Shown piece by piece: positions 49,501-59,250 of a stretch of DNA of 64,000 nt. The DNA is from Tribonema minus (lineage: Eukaryota; Sar; Xanthophyceae; Tribonematales; Tribonemataceae). The translations under genes were made by a program, and so were the position numbers. The notes under the pieces are model-generated. The model had not been told where the DNA came from and did no database searches. It saw only the letters and a list, made by a program, of their open reading frames with translations. The stretch spans positions 248,001 through 312,000 of the forward strand of contig JAFCMP010000555.1 in NCBI GenBank assembly GCA_017506865.1. Reading direction: 5' to 3'. Position 1 is the first letter of the stretch. The number at the start of each line of letters is the position of its first letter.

Positions 49501-52500
49501 TCAATTGAGTTCACTTGCTTATTTGAAGTTCTAAGTTGAAGTTGAAATATCGGCGCTGCAGGTGACCAGCCCTCAGCGCGTGCTGAAATGGAGCGGCGCC
49601 ATGTGCTTCTCAAGCGCGATGGTTTGAAGTTTCGACTTGAATTGTTCATTGGCAATGCCTACATCCAATCGCAGTTCTAAGTTGAAGTTGCAACATCGAT
49701 GTCGCAGGTGAACAGCCCCCAGCGCGTGATGTACTGGAGCGGCCTCGTGTACTTTCAAGCGCGATGGTTTGCAGTCTCAAATTTGAAGTGTTCATCAAAG
49801 TTCTGATTTGCAGTTGTGGAATTAACGTTGTTGCAGGTGAACAGCCCCCAGCGCGTGCTGCACTGGAGCGGCCCCATGTGCCAGCTCTTCAGCGGCGGCG
49901 AGAGGCATGGCTTCATGCTGGGGTGGCTGCTGCAGCCGCTGCGCTGCACGCTGCGCGTTCAGCTGCACAGCATGGCAAGTACTGCCCAGAGATGCGTTTG
50001 CTTTCAGTTCAACTGTACTGTTCATTCAACGTCATCTCCAGCAAGTTGCGCATTCAGCTGCACAGCATGGCAGGTATTGCGCAAAAACTAATGGTTCCGT
50101 GTTACTGTACGTACGACTTCAATTTCAGCATGCTGTTTTAAGTCCAGCTGCACAGATTGTCAAGTGCCGCGCATAACGCATTATTCACTTCTACTTCAAT
50201 GTTATAATTCAACTTCAACACGCCGCACGTCCAGCCGCACACAGCATGGCAAGTGCCACACCCATAAAAGATTGCTTCTTCTACTTCCTACATCAAGTAT
50301 GTTATGTCAATGGTAATTACCAAGTGCATCCCCCGGCCAGTGCCGCGCATAACATTTGGGTTGGTGGTGCATGTTGCACAGTTTTATTCCACCCTGCACA
50401 GGGTTAATTCCACCCCAGCTTTACTGAAGGCGCTCCCCGTGACATGAACACGTGTACTTTGTTTGATCGCTGCGTCAGGCGTGCACTCGGACGGCCTTAC
50501 ATGACGGCGCACGCAGTACAAGGGTTAGAATTACAGTTAGGGTTGGGAAAATCTCATCAGTGCCGGCGCTGTGCTGCGTTCTACGCATCCAGATAGACTA
50601 GACTATTTGCACAGAACAGGCTGGTTTGATTTCATCGTTGGACGGAACCCCCTTGCGTGATGCCCTTCTTTGTCATGCGGTTGTTATGCGGTCATGCGCC
50701 CTGCGGACCCGGCGGGCATGAGTGCGTTGTTCGCACACCGCCTGCTGACCCTAACCCTAACCCTAATCCTTACCCTAAAACCAAGGGATTTTTTGGCACA
50801 GGTGCGTGTATACGTCTGCCTGCAGACCATCGAGGCCACAGGCACGGCATCGCTGAGCAGCGCAGGCCAGACGACGCGGGGCCTTCCGTAACCGCCCTTT
50901 CCCCCTTTCATTCCGACGAACCCTTGTTTCTCACGCGCCTCATGGATCTGTCTGGCGTGGGCGAGGTCTGCGCCTTTCTACACACTCCAAAGCGTGCTCT
51001 CCTGCATTCATTTGCAAGTTCGCGCGCAGAGCATCGAGAGGCCATTGTCACGGCGTCGCCGAGCACGAACAGGCGCCAGACGACGCGAGGGTCATCTGTA
51101 ACCGCCCATCCCGACGCTCCACTGTTTCTTGACAGGCGATCACGCGCCTCATGGACCTGTCAGGCATGGGCGAGCTGTGAGCGTAACTAGGCGACTCAGG
51201 GCCTTCCGCAACTGTCCGCCCCCCTTCATCCCAATGCTGCATCGCTCTTTCACAGGCAATCACGCAGCTCATTGATCTGTCAGGCGTGGGCGAGCGCTGC
51301 GCACACCACTCTTGTACACGCTTCAAAGCATGCGCTTCGCATTCATGTTGTAAGCACGCGCGCGCGCACCAGACGATGCGGGGTCTTCTGTAACCGCCCA
51401 TCCCCCCTCACCCCGATGCACCACTTCGTTTTGACAGGTGATCACGCGCCTCATGGATCTGTCAGGCGTGGGCGAGCTGTGCGCGCACCACCTGCCACAC
51501 ATGCACTTGAGAGTATACACACTGATCACGAATACGCCCGAAACTGCTGAATGCGCGCGGAGGAAGCCGTGCGCGCCAGACGACACAGGGCCTTCCTCAA
51601 CTGACCTCCCCCATTCACCCCTGATGCTCCATTGTTTCTTCACAGGCGATTACGCGCCTCATGGATCTGTCAGGCGTGGGCGAGCTGTGCGCACATCACC
51701 TGGCGTCGGCGTCCGCAGATGGCACCCTGGCGATGTGGGGCGGGCCCACCAGCACGGACCTCGAGGGGTTCGGCGGCGAGGGGGCGCGCAGGGCGGTGCA
51801 GCTGGTGCACGCACACGAGCGTGGCATCAAGGTGTGTGCATACTGCTGATGGCCGAAGAAAGATGGTGATGACGCTGCAGTGTGTATGCAGTAGTGGAAG
51901 GAGAATTGTGGGAAGTACTTCAACGTGTAAGTTCACGGACCTCGAGGGGTTCGGCGGCGAGGGAGCGCGCAGGGCGGTGCAGCTGGTGCACGCACACGAG
52001 CGCGGCATCAAGGTGTGTGCGCATGTTGCTGATGATTGCAGGAGGCAGTGTCATGATGATAGCGATGAGATGTCGTGATAATGATGAGTGCTACGCAGGC
52101 GGTGCAGCTGGTGCACGCGCACGAGCAAGGCATCAAGGTATGATGATGCGTGAACGCGCCCTCTGCAGGTGATGAAACAGAGCGAAGCGCACGGCCTCAA
52201 CTTCACGGCGGGCGTATTCACGGGCGCCGCGGAGATGTGGAATTCATGAATTCACCTTGCGTGAACGCATCCTCTGCAGGTGATGGAGCAGAGCGAAGCA
52301 CTCGACCTCATCTTCACGACATTGCCCTCTCCAGGGCATGGAGCAGAGCGATACGTGATGAAATTCATGAATCGCCATGCTTGAACGCGCCCACTGCAGG
52401 TGAAGAAACCGCACTCTGCAGGTGATGGAGCAGAGCGAGGTGCATGTCCACATCACGGAATTCATGAATGCACTCGCAATGTGCCCCGTGCAGGTGATGG

Positions 52501-55500
52501 AGCAGAGCGAAGCGCACGGCCTCATCTTCACAGCGGGCGTCTTCACAGGCGCCGCAGAGACGTCCCAGGACGTCAGGGTGTGGAGAAAAGACAGCGCGCT
52601 GGGCGTTAACAGGTGGCTCGCCAAGTCGCTCAAGGGCCACGCGGTGCAGGTGCGTGGAACTTTGTAACTCACGGCAGGTTGCTCAAAGGTCACGCCGTGC
52701 AGGCATGCATGCTGCTGATGGGGAAAAAAAAGTGCATCACTACTTCATGCTGAGGGCGCAAAAAAGCCCAGGTGGTTGACGCTCTTTCTGTGGAAGGTGC
52801 ACACATCAAGTGGGCGCGTAGCTCAACCCAGCCCTAGCCTTAACCCTAACCCGCACCCTAACCCTAATGCTACGCAACCCTAACCCTAACCCTAAGGCAC
52901 ACACGGGCCACTCGGTGCAGGAGCTTGGATTCTGCAACTACGCTGTGGTACAGCGCCGAATGAGGCGCCGAGTTGAGCAGACTTGCCAAAGCTAAGGCAT
53001 TGCCTTGATGGCTTGTGTTGCCGTGTACGTATGGACTTGTATTGATAAAGGCCCAAGGGAGGCCGGGTTGCCTATGCAATCGAAAAGCTTGCGTCGACGC
53101 AGCAGCCTAGTCTTCGCTGTGCCCTAGGAGTTGGATACCGGCGCCGCAACACAGCCCAGCATTCGCGCTCCACGTGTGTATGCCATGACGCGCTCCGCCA
53201 ACTCCCGCGCCAGCGATATGCTCAGCGCAATGTGTTGCCGTGTACAGAGAATTCCGGCTTTGTACTCAAGGGCACCGACTGCACCTGGGGCACAGCGCGG
53301 ATTGAATTGCTGCTGGCTAAATTTACTGCATGCGCTTGGATTGCAGGCACCGTGCACATATTTTGTAGCTGACGGTATTCCCAGGTACTCCCAGGTACTT
53401 CAGCGCGGGCATCGCAGCAAAGGCACTTCACGCAGCGGCACTCTGAAGCAGGTACCGAAGGGGCGGCAGGGCGGTTTCCATATGTACCTCACCCTGTCCC
53501 CGCAGTGCTCCGCATCACAATTTAAGGAAGGGCACCCTTTCTCCCTTACCCAGGTGGTGGGCATCGCATGCCCGCAGGCGACATGTATATCATGCCAGCG
53601 GCGTTTTGTTGTACGTCCTTTTTGTTTTAGTGAAAATTTATTCGAAGTTGAACTTCTCGGTGGTGGGCAGTGCGTGCCCGGCGTCGTACACATGTTGCAA
53701 GCACAATTGAGCACACTGAAACAATGTGTGAAACAGGTCCGTAAGGCTCAACGTCCTGCTTTTTGCTCTAGATTTCGCTCTCCCAGCTAAGGAAATCTGA
53801 GGAAAACAGGCACTTCAACTTGAACTCTGCGCCTTGTGTCGGTGGACCGCTTCGGCGTCATGCTGTACATCCTACATATTTTAGTGCCAAGCACTTCAAA
53901 GTTCAATTTTGCGCATCGCTTGTCCCAGGTGGTGGGCATCGCGTGTGCGGAGGGCAACACACACCTCGTATGCGCGGACCGCAGCGGCGTCTGTGTCGTG
54001 CACCCTTGTCATTTTAGTTGCAGATATTCCAACTTCAAGCTTTCCTCTTTGTCCCAGGTGGTGGGCATCGCGTGCCCAGAGGGCGACACGCACCTCGTAC
54101 TGGCGTACCGCAGCGGCGTCTTGTGGTATCTTAGCGATAGTTGTTTAAAGTTCAACTTTGCGCTTTGCTTTTCGCAGGTGGTGGGCATCGCTTGCCCGGA
54201 GGGCGACACACACCTCGTATCTGCGGACCGTAGCGGCGTCCTGCTGTGCTGGTCGCTGCCAGCGCTGGAGCTGCAGCAGCGCTTCTGCCGCTCCGACAAG
54301 AGCCCACTGACGGGGTCTGCGCTGACGTCGCTGGTAGCGCTGCCGGGACTGGGGGAGCGCCCCCCTATGGTTCGTACTGCTTATACTTCCAGTAGTATGT
54401 TGCTGAAGTGCAGGTGTATCTTATATATTTTGCATATATCTTTGAGTTGCACATCCTGCAGCAGAGCTTCAGCTGCTCCGATATGAGCCCGCTGACGGGC
54501 TCTGCGCTGACGTCGCTGGTGGCGCTGCCGGGACTGGGGGATCGTCCCCCAATGATTCGTGCTGGTTGCAGTATACTTCAAGAAGGAAGCCCTTTGTTAA
54601 AGTGCATATACATCTGGCAACTTTTTCAGTGTCTTTCAGATATTCATGATGCACGCTGCATCAGCGCTTCAGTCGCTCCGACAAGAGCCCGCTGACAGGC
54701 TATTTCTGCTGACGCCGCTGGTGGCACTGCCGGGACTGGGGGAACGCCCCCCTACGGGTCGAACTGATTGCAGTGTACTCATTTGATTGAAGTGCAGATA
54801 CATCCCACGTATTTTCAACCTTTTACTAAGAGTACATGGCGCAAGCTGCAGCAGCGCTTCAGCCGCTCCAACCAGAGTCATTTGACGGGGTCTACACTCT
54901 CGTCAAAGGTGGTACAGCCGCGACATCCCCCTATGGTTTGGGCGGCTTGGAGTGTACTCTTGTCCTGCTGGTCTGAGCGGCTTGGAGTGCACACTGGTAG
55001 TGCTGATCTCTCAGGCATCTTTTCACTGTGCTTTGAATTGTGAACAATGCGATCGAGCTACGGCAGCACTTCAGCCGCTTTGGCGAGAGATCCCTGAGGG
55101 GGGGGGCGCTGCTCGTGCCTTTGCTGGCGCTGCCGGGACAGGGACAGGGACAGGGAGAGCGCGCGCCCTGCGTTGCGCGCTGTTTTCGTTGCAGCTAGTG
55201 CACGCTCGCTGTTGGATGCTCGCACGCCTTGTCAACAGCTGCTTGATATAAACCAGCGCTGTTTGATTGGTTATTTCGTCATTCAAATCTTGCGGCTCGG
55301 CAACAGCCGCTCATCGTGATGGCCAGTGCATTAGGTATTCACTATTGCTTCGGTGTACACTGCCATTTAGAGCTGGTGGAGCGTGGTGTCGACCTTCCTG
55401 CTCGCGCCTGGTAAGGTCGCGCGTGACTAGAAAGGTGCCGCCGTGGACAGCATGCAGCGCTCAGCACATAATGCGGTTGGCCGTCTTCAATTATTCTTCG

Positions 55501-55937
55501 GCTGCTGATTGCCACGTTTTTGATCAGGAACACTTTGCCTGCTGATTGCCACGTGTTTGATCAGGAACACTTTGCCTGCTTGTGCGTTTCACAGGTGCTC
55601 GCCTGCTCCGCAGAATTTAAAATTTTCATAAAAGTGGACGAGCGCCTCAGTAAACATGGATGAAATGTGAAAATCCATGAACTGGCCCCGAGCTCGCCTG
55701 CTGCTGAACATCTCGCGTATAGGGGTAAGGGTAGGTAGGTAGACTACGGGATTCAAACTTGTGACATTTGTGCTTGGTCCATAAAACCTTGCCTACTGGT
55801 GCGTTTCACAGGTTGTCGCAGGCTCCGCAGGACTCGAGTTCTACATTAGAGTGGATGAGCGGCTCAGAAAGCCGCTGGTCTGCTGCTGCTATTGTGAGAA
55901 GCTCAGCTTCATTGCCACCGCCAGCGCACAGCGGTGA
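40525..55937 (+). CDS. EF-hand and WD40-repeat protein
   Basis: Exons: 40525-40656, 40772-40878, 42805-42913, 43980-44098, 44928-44997, 46577-46747, 48512-48637, 49837-49974, 51646-51831, 52494-52649, 54178-54369, 55812-55937 (TGA); phases agree throughout, giving 543 residues. Residues about 45-80 look like a helical EF-hand half. A canonical loop DVRGDGSVSWED at about 103-114 should bind calcium. The rest forms a WD40-type propeller: LLLDLADG, SFTWLPQPIGKVAIVEQGNE, THWDAPTGQ, RVLHWSGP, AITRLMDLSGVGEL, LASASADGTLAMW, FTAGVFTGAA with DVRVW, KSLKGHAVQ, and LVSADRSGVLLCW. Such proteins are calcium-responsive scaffolds, some of them in cilia; no partner is evident. The first exon is the least certain: an ATG at 40757 reading directly into the second exon is the alternative. 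The intron after 49974 has a GC donor. Nearly every intron holds exon-edge copies. Confidence 0.82.
41990..42670 (+). repeat. Four copies of the 5' end of the EF-hand exon
   Basis: gtgcaggccgagcgcg, gaggatgaggcggggttt, cgcgacgt and cagcaga units occur near 41993-42052, 42176-42250, 42394-42475 and 42584-42665 in the intron ahead of the used exon at 42805. They are separated by poly-G runs and aacttcaa motifs. Several keep the gcag acceptor. Confidence 0.88.
43018..43086 (+). repeat. Copy of the 3' end of the EF-hand exon
   Basis: gtgcgcggcgacggctccgt then cagctgggaggacttcag, followed by gtgcgttgagc, repeats the exon end and donor at 42875-42920. The calcium-loop residues are intact. Confidence 0.9.
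45953..46435 (+). repeat. Four copies of the 5' end of the 46577 exon
   Basis: caggtggtgcacgtggcgtc then gcacggcggcgcggaggcg recurs near 45957-46005, 46100-46150, 46250-46285 and 46380-46433 before the used acceptor at 46576. VVHVASHGGAEA is readable in most. Confidence 0.9.
46850..47005 (+). repeat. Copies of the 3' end of the 46577-46747 exon
   Basis: caccacgacacggcgtaccg and tggacgacaag followed by gtgatg repeat the exon end at 46855-46925. A shorter tgcgtggacgacaag copy lies near 46988-47005. Confidence 0.85.
47928..48195 (+). repeat. Two copies of the 5' end of the 48512 exon
   Basis: ctcaggacatcat followed by related sequence occurs at about 47930-47975 and 48145-48190 (DIILTSSDQ readable in the second) in the intron ahead of the used exon. 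Confidence 0.75.
48708..49225 (+). repeat. Five copies of the 3' end of the 48512-48637 exon
   Basis: gcgcctcagcagcgaccagt then actcgccggtgctggtgcag recurs near 48713, 48827, 48947, 49069 and 49183, roughly every 115-120 nt. Most are followed by gag-gtatgta donors. SSDQYSP coding survives in most; the last copy is degraded. Confidence 0.92.
49430..49770 (+). repeat. Three copies of the 5' end of the 49837 exon
   Basis: cagcgcgtgctgcactggag and cggcgccatgtgc at about 49443, 49574 and 49718, each followed by caagcgcgatggttt and a ttgaagtt-rich flank. The period is about 130-145 nt. Confidence 0.9.
50040..50260 (+). repeat. Copies of the 3' end of the 49837-49974 exon
   Basis: cagctgcacagcatggca (about 50055-50072) and weaker cagctgcacagattgtcaag and cacacagcatggcaagtg forms at 50145-50165 and 50238-50256. 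The last keeps the unusual gcaagt donor. Confidence 0.8.
50930..51490 (+). repeat. Four copies of the 5' end of the 51646 exon
   Basis: acgcgcctcatggatctgtc then ggcgtgggcgag copies occur near 50933-50975, 51134-51182, 51255-51300 and 51436-51490, each ahead of a segment with cagacgacgcggggccttc-type flank. ITRLMDLSGVGE is readable in all. Confidence 0.92.
51936..52140 (+). repeat. Two copies of the 3' end of the 51646-51831 exon
   Basis: cggacctcgaggggttcggc through ggcatcaag followed by gtgtgt is repeated at 51936-52015 with an intact frame and donor. A shorter copy at about 52097-52138 ends gcatcaag then gtatga. Confidence 0.92.
52165..52450 (+). repeat. Copies of the 5' end of the 52494 exon
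   Basis: gcaggtgatgaaacagagcg, then aagcgcacggcctca (about 52167-52232), gcaggtgatggagcagagcg (52277-52330), and gcaggtgatggagcagagcg again (52419-52445) precede the used acceptor at 52493. Confidence 0.88.
52835..52895 (+). repeat. Interstitial CCCTAA repeats in a WD40-gene intron
   Basis: Runs of ccctaa and variants. Similar short arrays occur at 45320-45400, 45720-45765, 47200-47290, 47505-47575 and 50745-50780, all in introns of the same gene. Confidence 0.85.
53548..54130 (+). repeat. Three copies of the 5' end of the 54178 exon
   Basis: caggtggtgggcatcgc at 53552, 53927 and 54056; the second and third continue through cacctcgta and cgcagcggcgtc, reading VVGIAC, GDTHLV and RSGV. The exact acceptor is kept in all three. 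Confidence 0.92.
54455..55150 (+). repeat. Four copies of the 3' end of the 54178-54369 exon
   Basis: cagcagcgcttc-type, gagcccgctgacggg, ggcgctgccgggactggggg and cgccccccta blocks recur near 54460-54560, 54660-54760, 54845-54945 and 55058-55145, with decay increasing downstream. The first two keep gattcgt- or gtcga-type junctions. Confidence 0.9.
55585..55655 (+). repeat. Decayed copy of the last WD40-gene exon start
   Basis: gtgcgtttcacag then gtgctcgcctgctccgcag with gtggacgagcgcctcag parallels the used last exon at 55801-55860, but its frame stops after about 22 codons. Use of this acceptor would truncate the protein. Confidence 0.85.
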
Positions 55938-57089
55938 GCACTTTTGTGAACCCGTAGCGGACCTTTTCATCACTATTAGGTAAGGTTGCGACGAAATGTA
56001 CATGTGACGAACATGTATGGCGTATCCCCGTACAACATATATGTTGACGTATGTGCGTATAACTGATGTGCATCCGTACATGATGGCGTATATGGGGGTG
56101 GTGCAAGTCCGCATACATGCAGCGCTGAGCATGGCATCACTCCCCCAACATCATGGGCGTAGTAGCACATAAACATCGGCATGCCTTACACATGCGCAGA
56201 TGCATGCTTTGAAGCAGGTGATACGACAAAGCATGTCGGGATGGTGATAGGGTTGCCACCCAGCGTATATGAAAATTCATACTTCTATATTGCGTACAAC
56301 ACATACAAACAACATACTTTTTCATATATTCTATACTGCGTTTGCCAGCGTGCATTAATTAGAAAAGTTCTGAAGACAAACTCAGATTCAATTTTTTCTC
56401 TTCATGCCTCGTAGTGGCTGTTTTCAGCTTTTCACAACACCCGTCACCTTCCACTCATGCAAGCATAAAAGGTGATTTGCTGCACCGCCAGTTGCAACTT
56501 CAAGTTGGATGCCACAATGAAACGAATTGCAGTCATGCATGCACCCCTGTCCATCCAGTGCATACGCTACAAGTTCCTGATTTTAGCATGCTGCTACCTG
56601 AGGCTTGTTTTCATGCATAGTGCACAAACAGTGGTGCTGCACATGTCATGCATTAGAAGTTGCTGATGGCAGCAGTAGTTCCAACATCAAGAACATCAAG
56701 AAGGTGTCAGCGCAACATTTTGATCCGTCTCAGCAGCAATCGTCACCAGGTGCCACGCACGACCTCAGAACTAAATTCTTTAACTCCTCTTTGTCGTCCA
56801 AACTCAAGCAGCTGCCTGGAGCAGTAAACGAAAAAAAAAAGCCAGGTTCAATTGCAATGCCAACGTTCAACATCGGAAGTTCCCGGAAGTCTCGTTCACT
56901 GCACAACCTCAGCACACACCCCACACGCCACCATAGCTGCAGAGGCTTCACATAGCTGATGATGACCGTAGCCTTACATTCGCTACGCATGCCATGTGTC
57001 GAGGAGGCAGCTGTTGAACAGCTGCCAGGCTTGTGCTGGTAGGTCACGACTGATGCATTGACCTTCGAATGCTTCATTTAGCGCAGGAG
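55938..57089. other. Intergenic, no supported gene
   Basis: A lower-GC stretch downstream of the WD40 gene with no recognised coding signal. Short palindromic atatatg/catatat-like and acatgtat strings occur near 56030-56100. Confidence 0.45.
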
Positions 57090-57850
57090 CGTGCGCAGCA
57101 CCTCTGCGTTGATTCCGCATTGCGGAAACACGCCCTGGCGACGAATTACATCATTTATAAGGTGTTGTGGGTGACGACAATGTCGACAAGGATGCAGCAA
57201 CAGAAGGCTGGGGGCAGCAGAATCAAGAATGCTGGCCGGCTGCTTACGCTGTAGGCTACAATGGGGGAGATGCTGAAGAGGCTGCGGTCAAGTTCGCTTC
57301 ACACGATGACACTGCATGGATATGCCTGACGGAGAGGCGCACAGTCGAGCGGGGACATTGAAGAGTGCACGTTGCGGGTGTTGTACCCGACTGACTCAGA
57401 GTTCGCTGGATTTGAGAGCAGTCTTGATGATCTCTGCGCCATGATGGCTGCTGCAAATGGCCGCTTTGTCCTTGCCCACTGTGCCACTGGGTGCCTTTTG
57501 AATACAGCCCCAGCCCAGAGCAGCCTGAGTGCACTGAGTGCAGCACCGGCAGGCTGAAGCGAGTGCTGGTCCGGGAGACTGGTGGCAGTGCCGGCGCAAC
57601 TGGTGACCCTGCAGCTGCTAGCCCCGCCGAAACGAGCACTTTGTTTGGGCCTGCTGCGGCCCGCAGTGGCAGCTTGGGGGGGGCGGGTGCAAGGGCGGGC
57701 GCGGCCTTTAAACCGCGATTGGGCAACCAGGTTGCAGTCTTGTTCGATATCATGGACCGGGTCCAAGATTTGCGACAGTTTTAACAGCAGTTATAGGTGA
57801 CCCTATTCACTGGCCAACCCAAAATGTTCGACAGGGGGGTTCCAGCACTG
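57090..57850 (+). mobile_element. Zinc-ribbon-like element, copy A (decayed)
   Basis: Matches 62330-63600 on the opposite strand. One frame reads GWGQQNQE, KFASHDDTAWICLTE; one extra base near 57358 breaks it before RVLYPTDSEF; it then runs DDLCAMMAAANGRF to 57557. A second, overlapping frame reads CPLCHWVPFEYSPSPEQPEC then TECSTGRLKRVL to 57784, a CxxC...CxxC zinc-ribbon pattern. The family is not recognised. The paired copies within 6 kb suggest mobility or segmental duplication. Confidence 0.55.
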
Positions 57851-58770
57851 TCCATTTATTCTAGCTCAGGGCGCGAAAGTGCCCAGATGAATGGTATATA
57901 AGCTTGCTGTACGGAATCTACGTGTCGTGTGACAGTCTGATAGTGTCTCGATGACAACCACTCTAACGCCGCCGCCGCCAAATGGCATCTCGAGATCCCC
58001 CCCACGTCCTCGTCCATGTGCCCCCCCCCCCCGATTCTGCCAACGGCCAGAGTACGCCATGTGGACCGCTGCCGACAGTGCCGAGCGTAAGCGCGCCAGA
58101 GCGATGGCCTTAAGAGCTTCAGGGCGCGCTCCTCCGGGCACTGACATCCTGCTGGCATACTCCGTCGCCACACCCTCCAGCAGCTTCCGCCCCTGCGCCC
58201 CGATGCTGCCAAATGACCCGATTGCCAAAGTGGCAAGTTTGTAGCAATTCTGATGATAATGATCATAATGACCAGAATAGTGGGTGCTTTTGGCGGCCTC
58301 TTGGTCCTGGCAGCAACGCTCGGGGTCTGCTGCAGTCTTCTCCGCCCGTGATGCCACCTGTGCGTCGAAGCAGGTGATGTCCACCATGAGCGGCATGTAG
58401 TTGAACAAGTTGAATCGTCGTAGCCGGTCACCGAGAAGGCGTCGGCAGGCAGCACGATGTCCATCCTGCGACCGCCCGGCGCTCCGGCGAACCCCAGAAA
58501 TGGCGGGTAGTCCTCGTCCACCAGTCCCGTTTTGAGGTATTGCCGCACGATGCGCTGCGTGGCCCTCTTGACGTTATTATGGAAGATCGTGTCGTGCGCC
58601 TTGACGTGTGGCGCTTGACACAGCCGTGCATGCAGAGTGCCGCCCGGCGACTTCCCGCACACCTTGCAGGCTGTCCTCTGATCCTGTGCTCCCATGGCGC
58701 ATTTGACGGCCAGCTGCCAGGATAGGCCAACGAAGCTGTTGTGGAGTACATTGGCCAGTACCTCATGCAA
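57846..58770 (-). mobile_element. Retroelement 3' end with Zn knuckle and endonuclease-like domain (decayed)
   Basis: The minus frame begins near 58770 and reads CKVCGKSPGGTLHARLC (Cx2CxnHx3C-type knuckle), then RRMDIVLPADAF, and after a frame change near 58408 NYMPLMVDITCFDAQ. This Asp...Asp arrangement after a zinc knuckle is that of the restriction-like endonuclease at the C-terminus of R2/CRE-type non-LTR retroelements. The frame change and low-complexity insert indicate decay. Its final 125 nt match the tail fragments at 9585, 14630 and 63845. Confidence 0.6.
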
Positions 58771-59250
58771 CTACAGACTAAGTAGCTTTCACCATTGGCG
58801 TGTCTTCAACATCATCATATGACTGCATGCCATGGCAATGCAGCATTAAATTGGCTGGAAGCATGCAAAACTGCAGGCACCATGCATGCATGAACCAACA
58901 GCAGCCAGCCAGCAGCATGACCCTGCTGATTGCTGGCAGGTTTTGCAAGGCGCGATCTCAGGCTTTGTCGGCGGGCGTCAACGGTTCGCGAGCGAGCGCA
59001 AGCGAGCGCGTGAACCAAGGCAAGTAGAAGTATGTCTGTCCTCATAAACAAGTTGAACTTCGAAACCGAAACCACACCACGAACCCAAGAAGCGAAGATG
59101 GCGCAGTGTGTCGGCGATACTGGCAGCAGCAGTAGCAGCAGCAGTAACAGCAGCCGCAGCGTGCAGTAGCACTTAATCGGCCGTCGCATCAGAGCAGCAA
59201 GGTCGCAAGCGAAGAGGTGCAAAGAGTGGCTGGTAGTGTCCACCGCGATA
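58771..59250. other. Unassigned sequence between mobile elements
   Basis: No coding signal recognised; tagcagcagcag microsatellite near 59120-59160. Confidence 0.4.
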
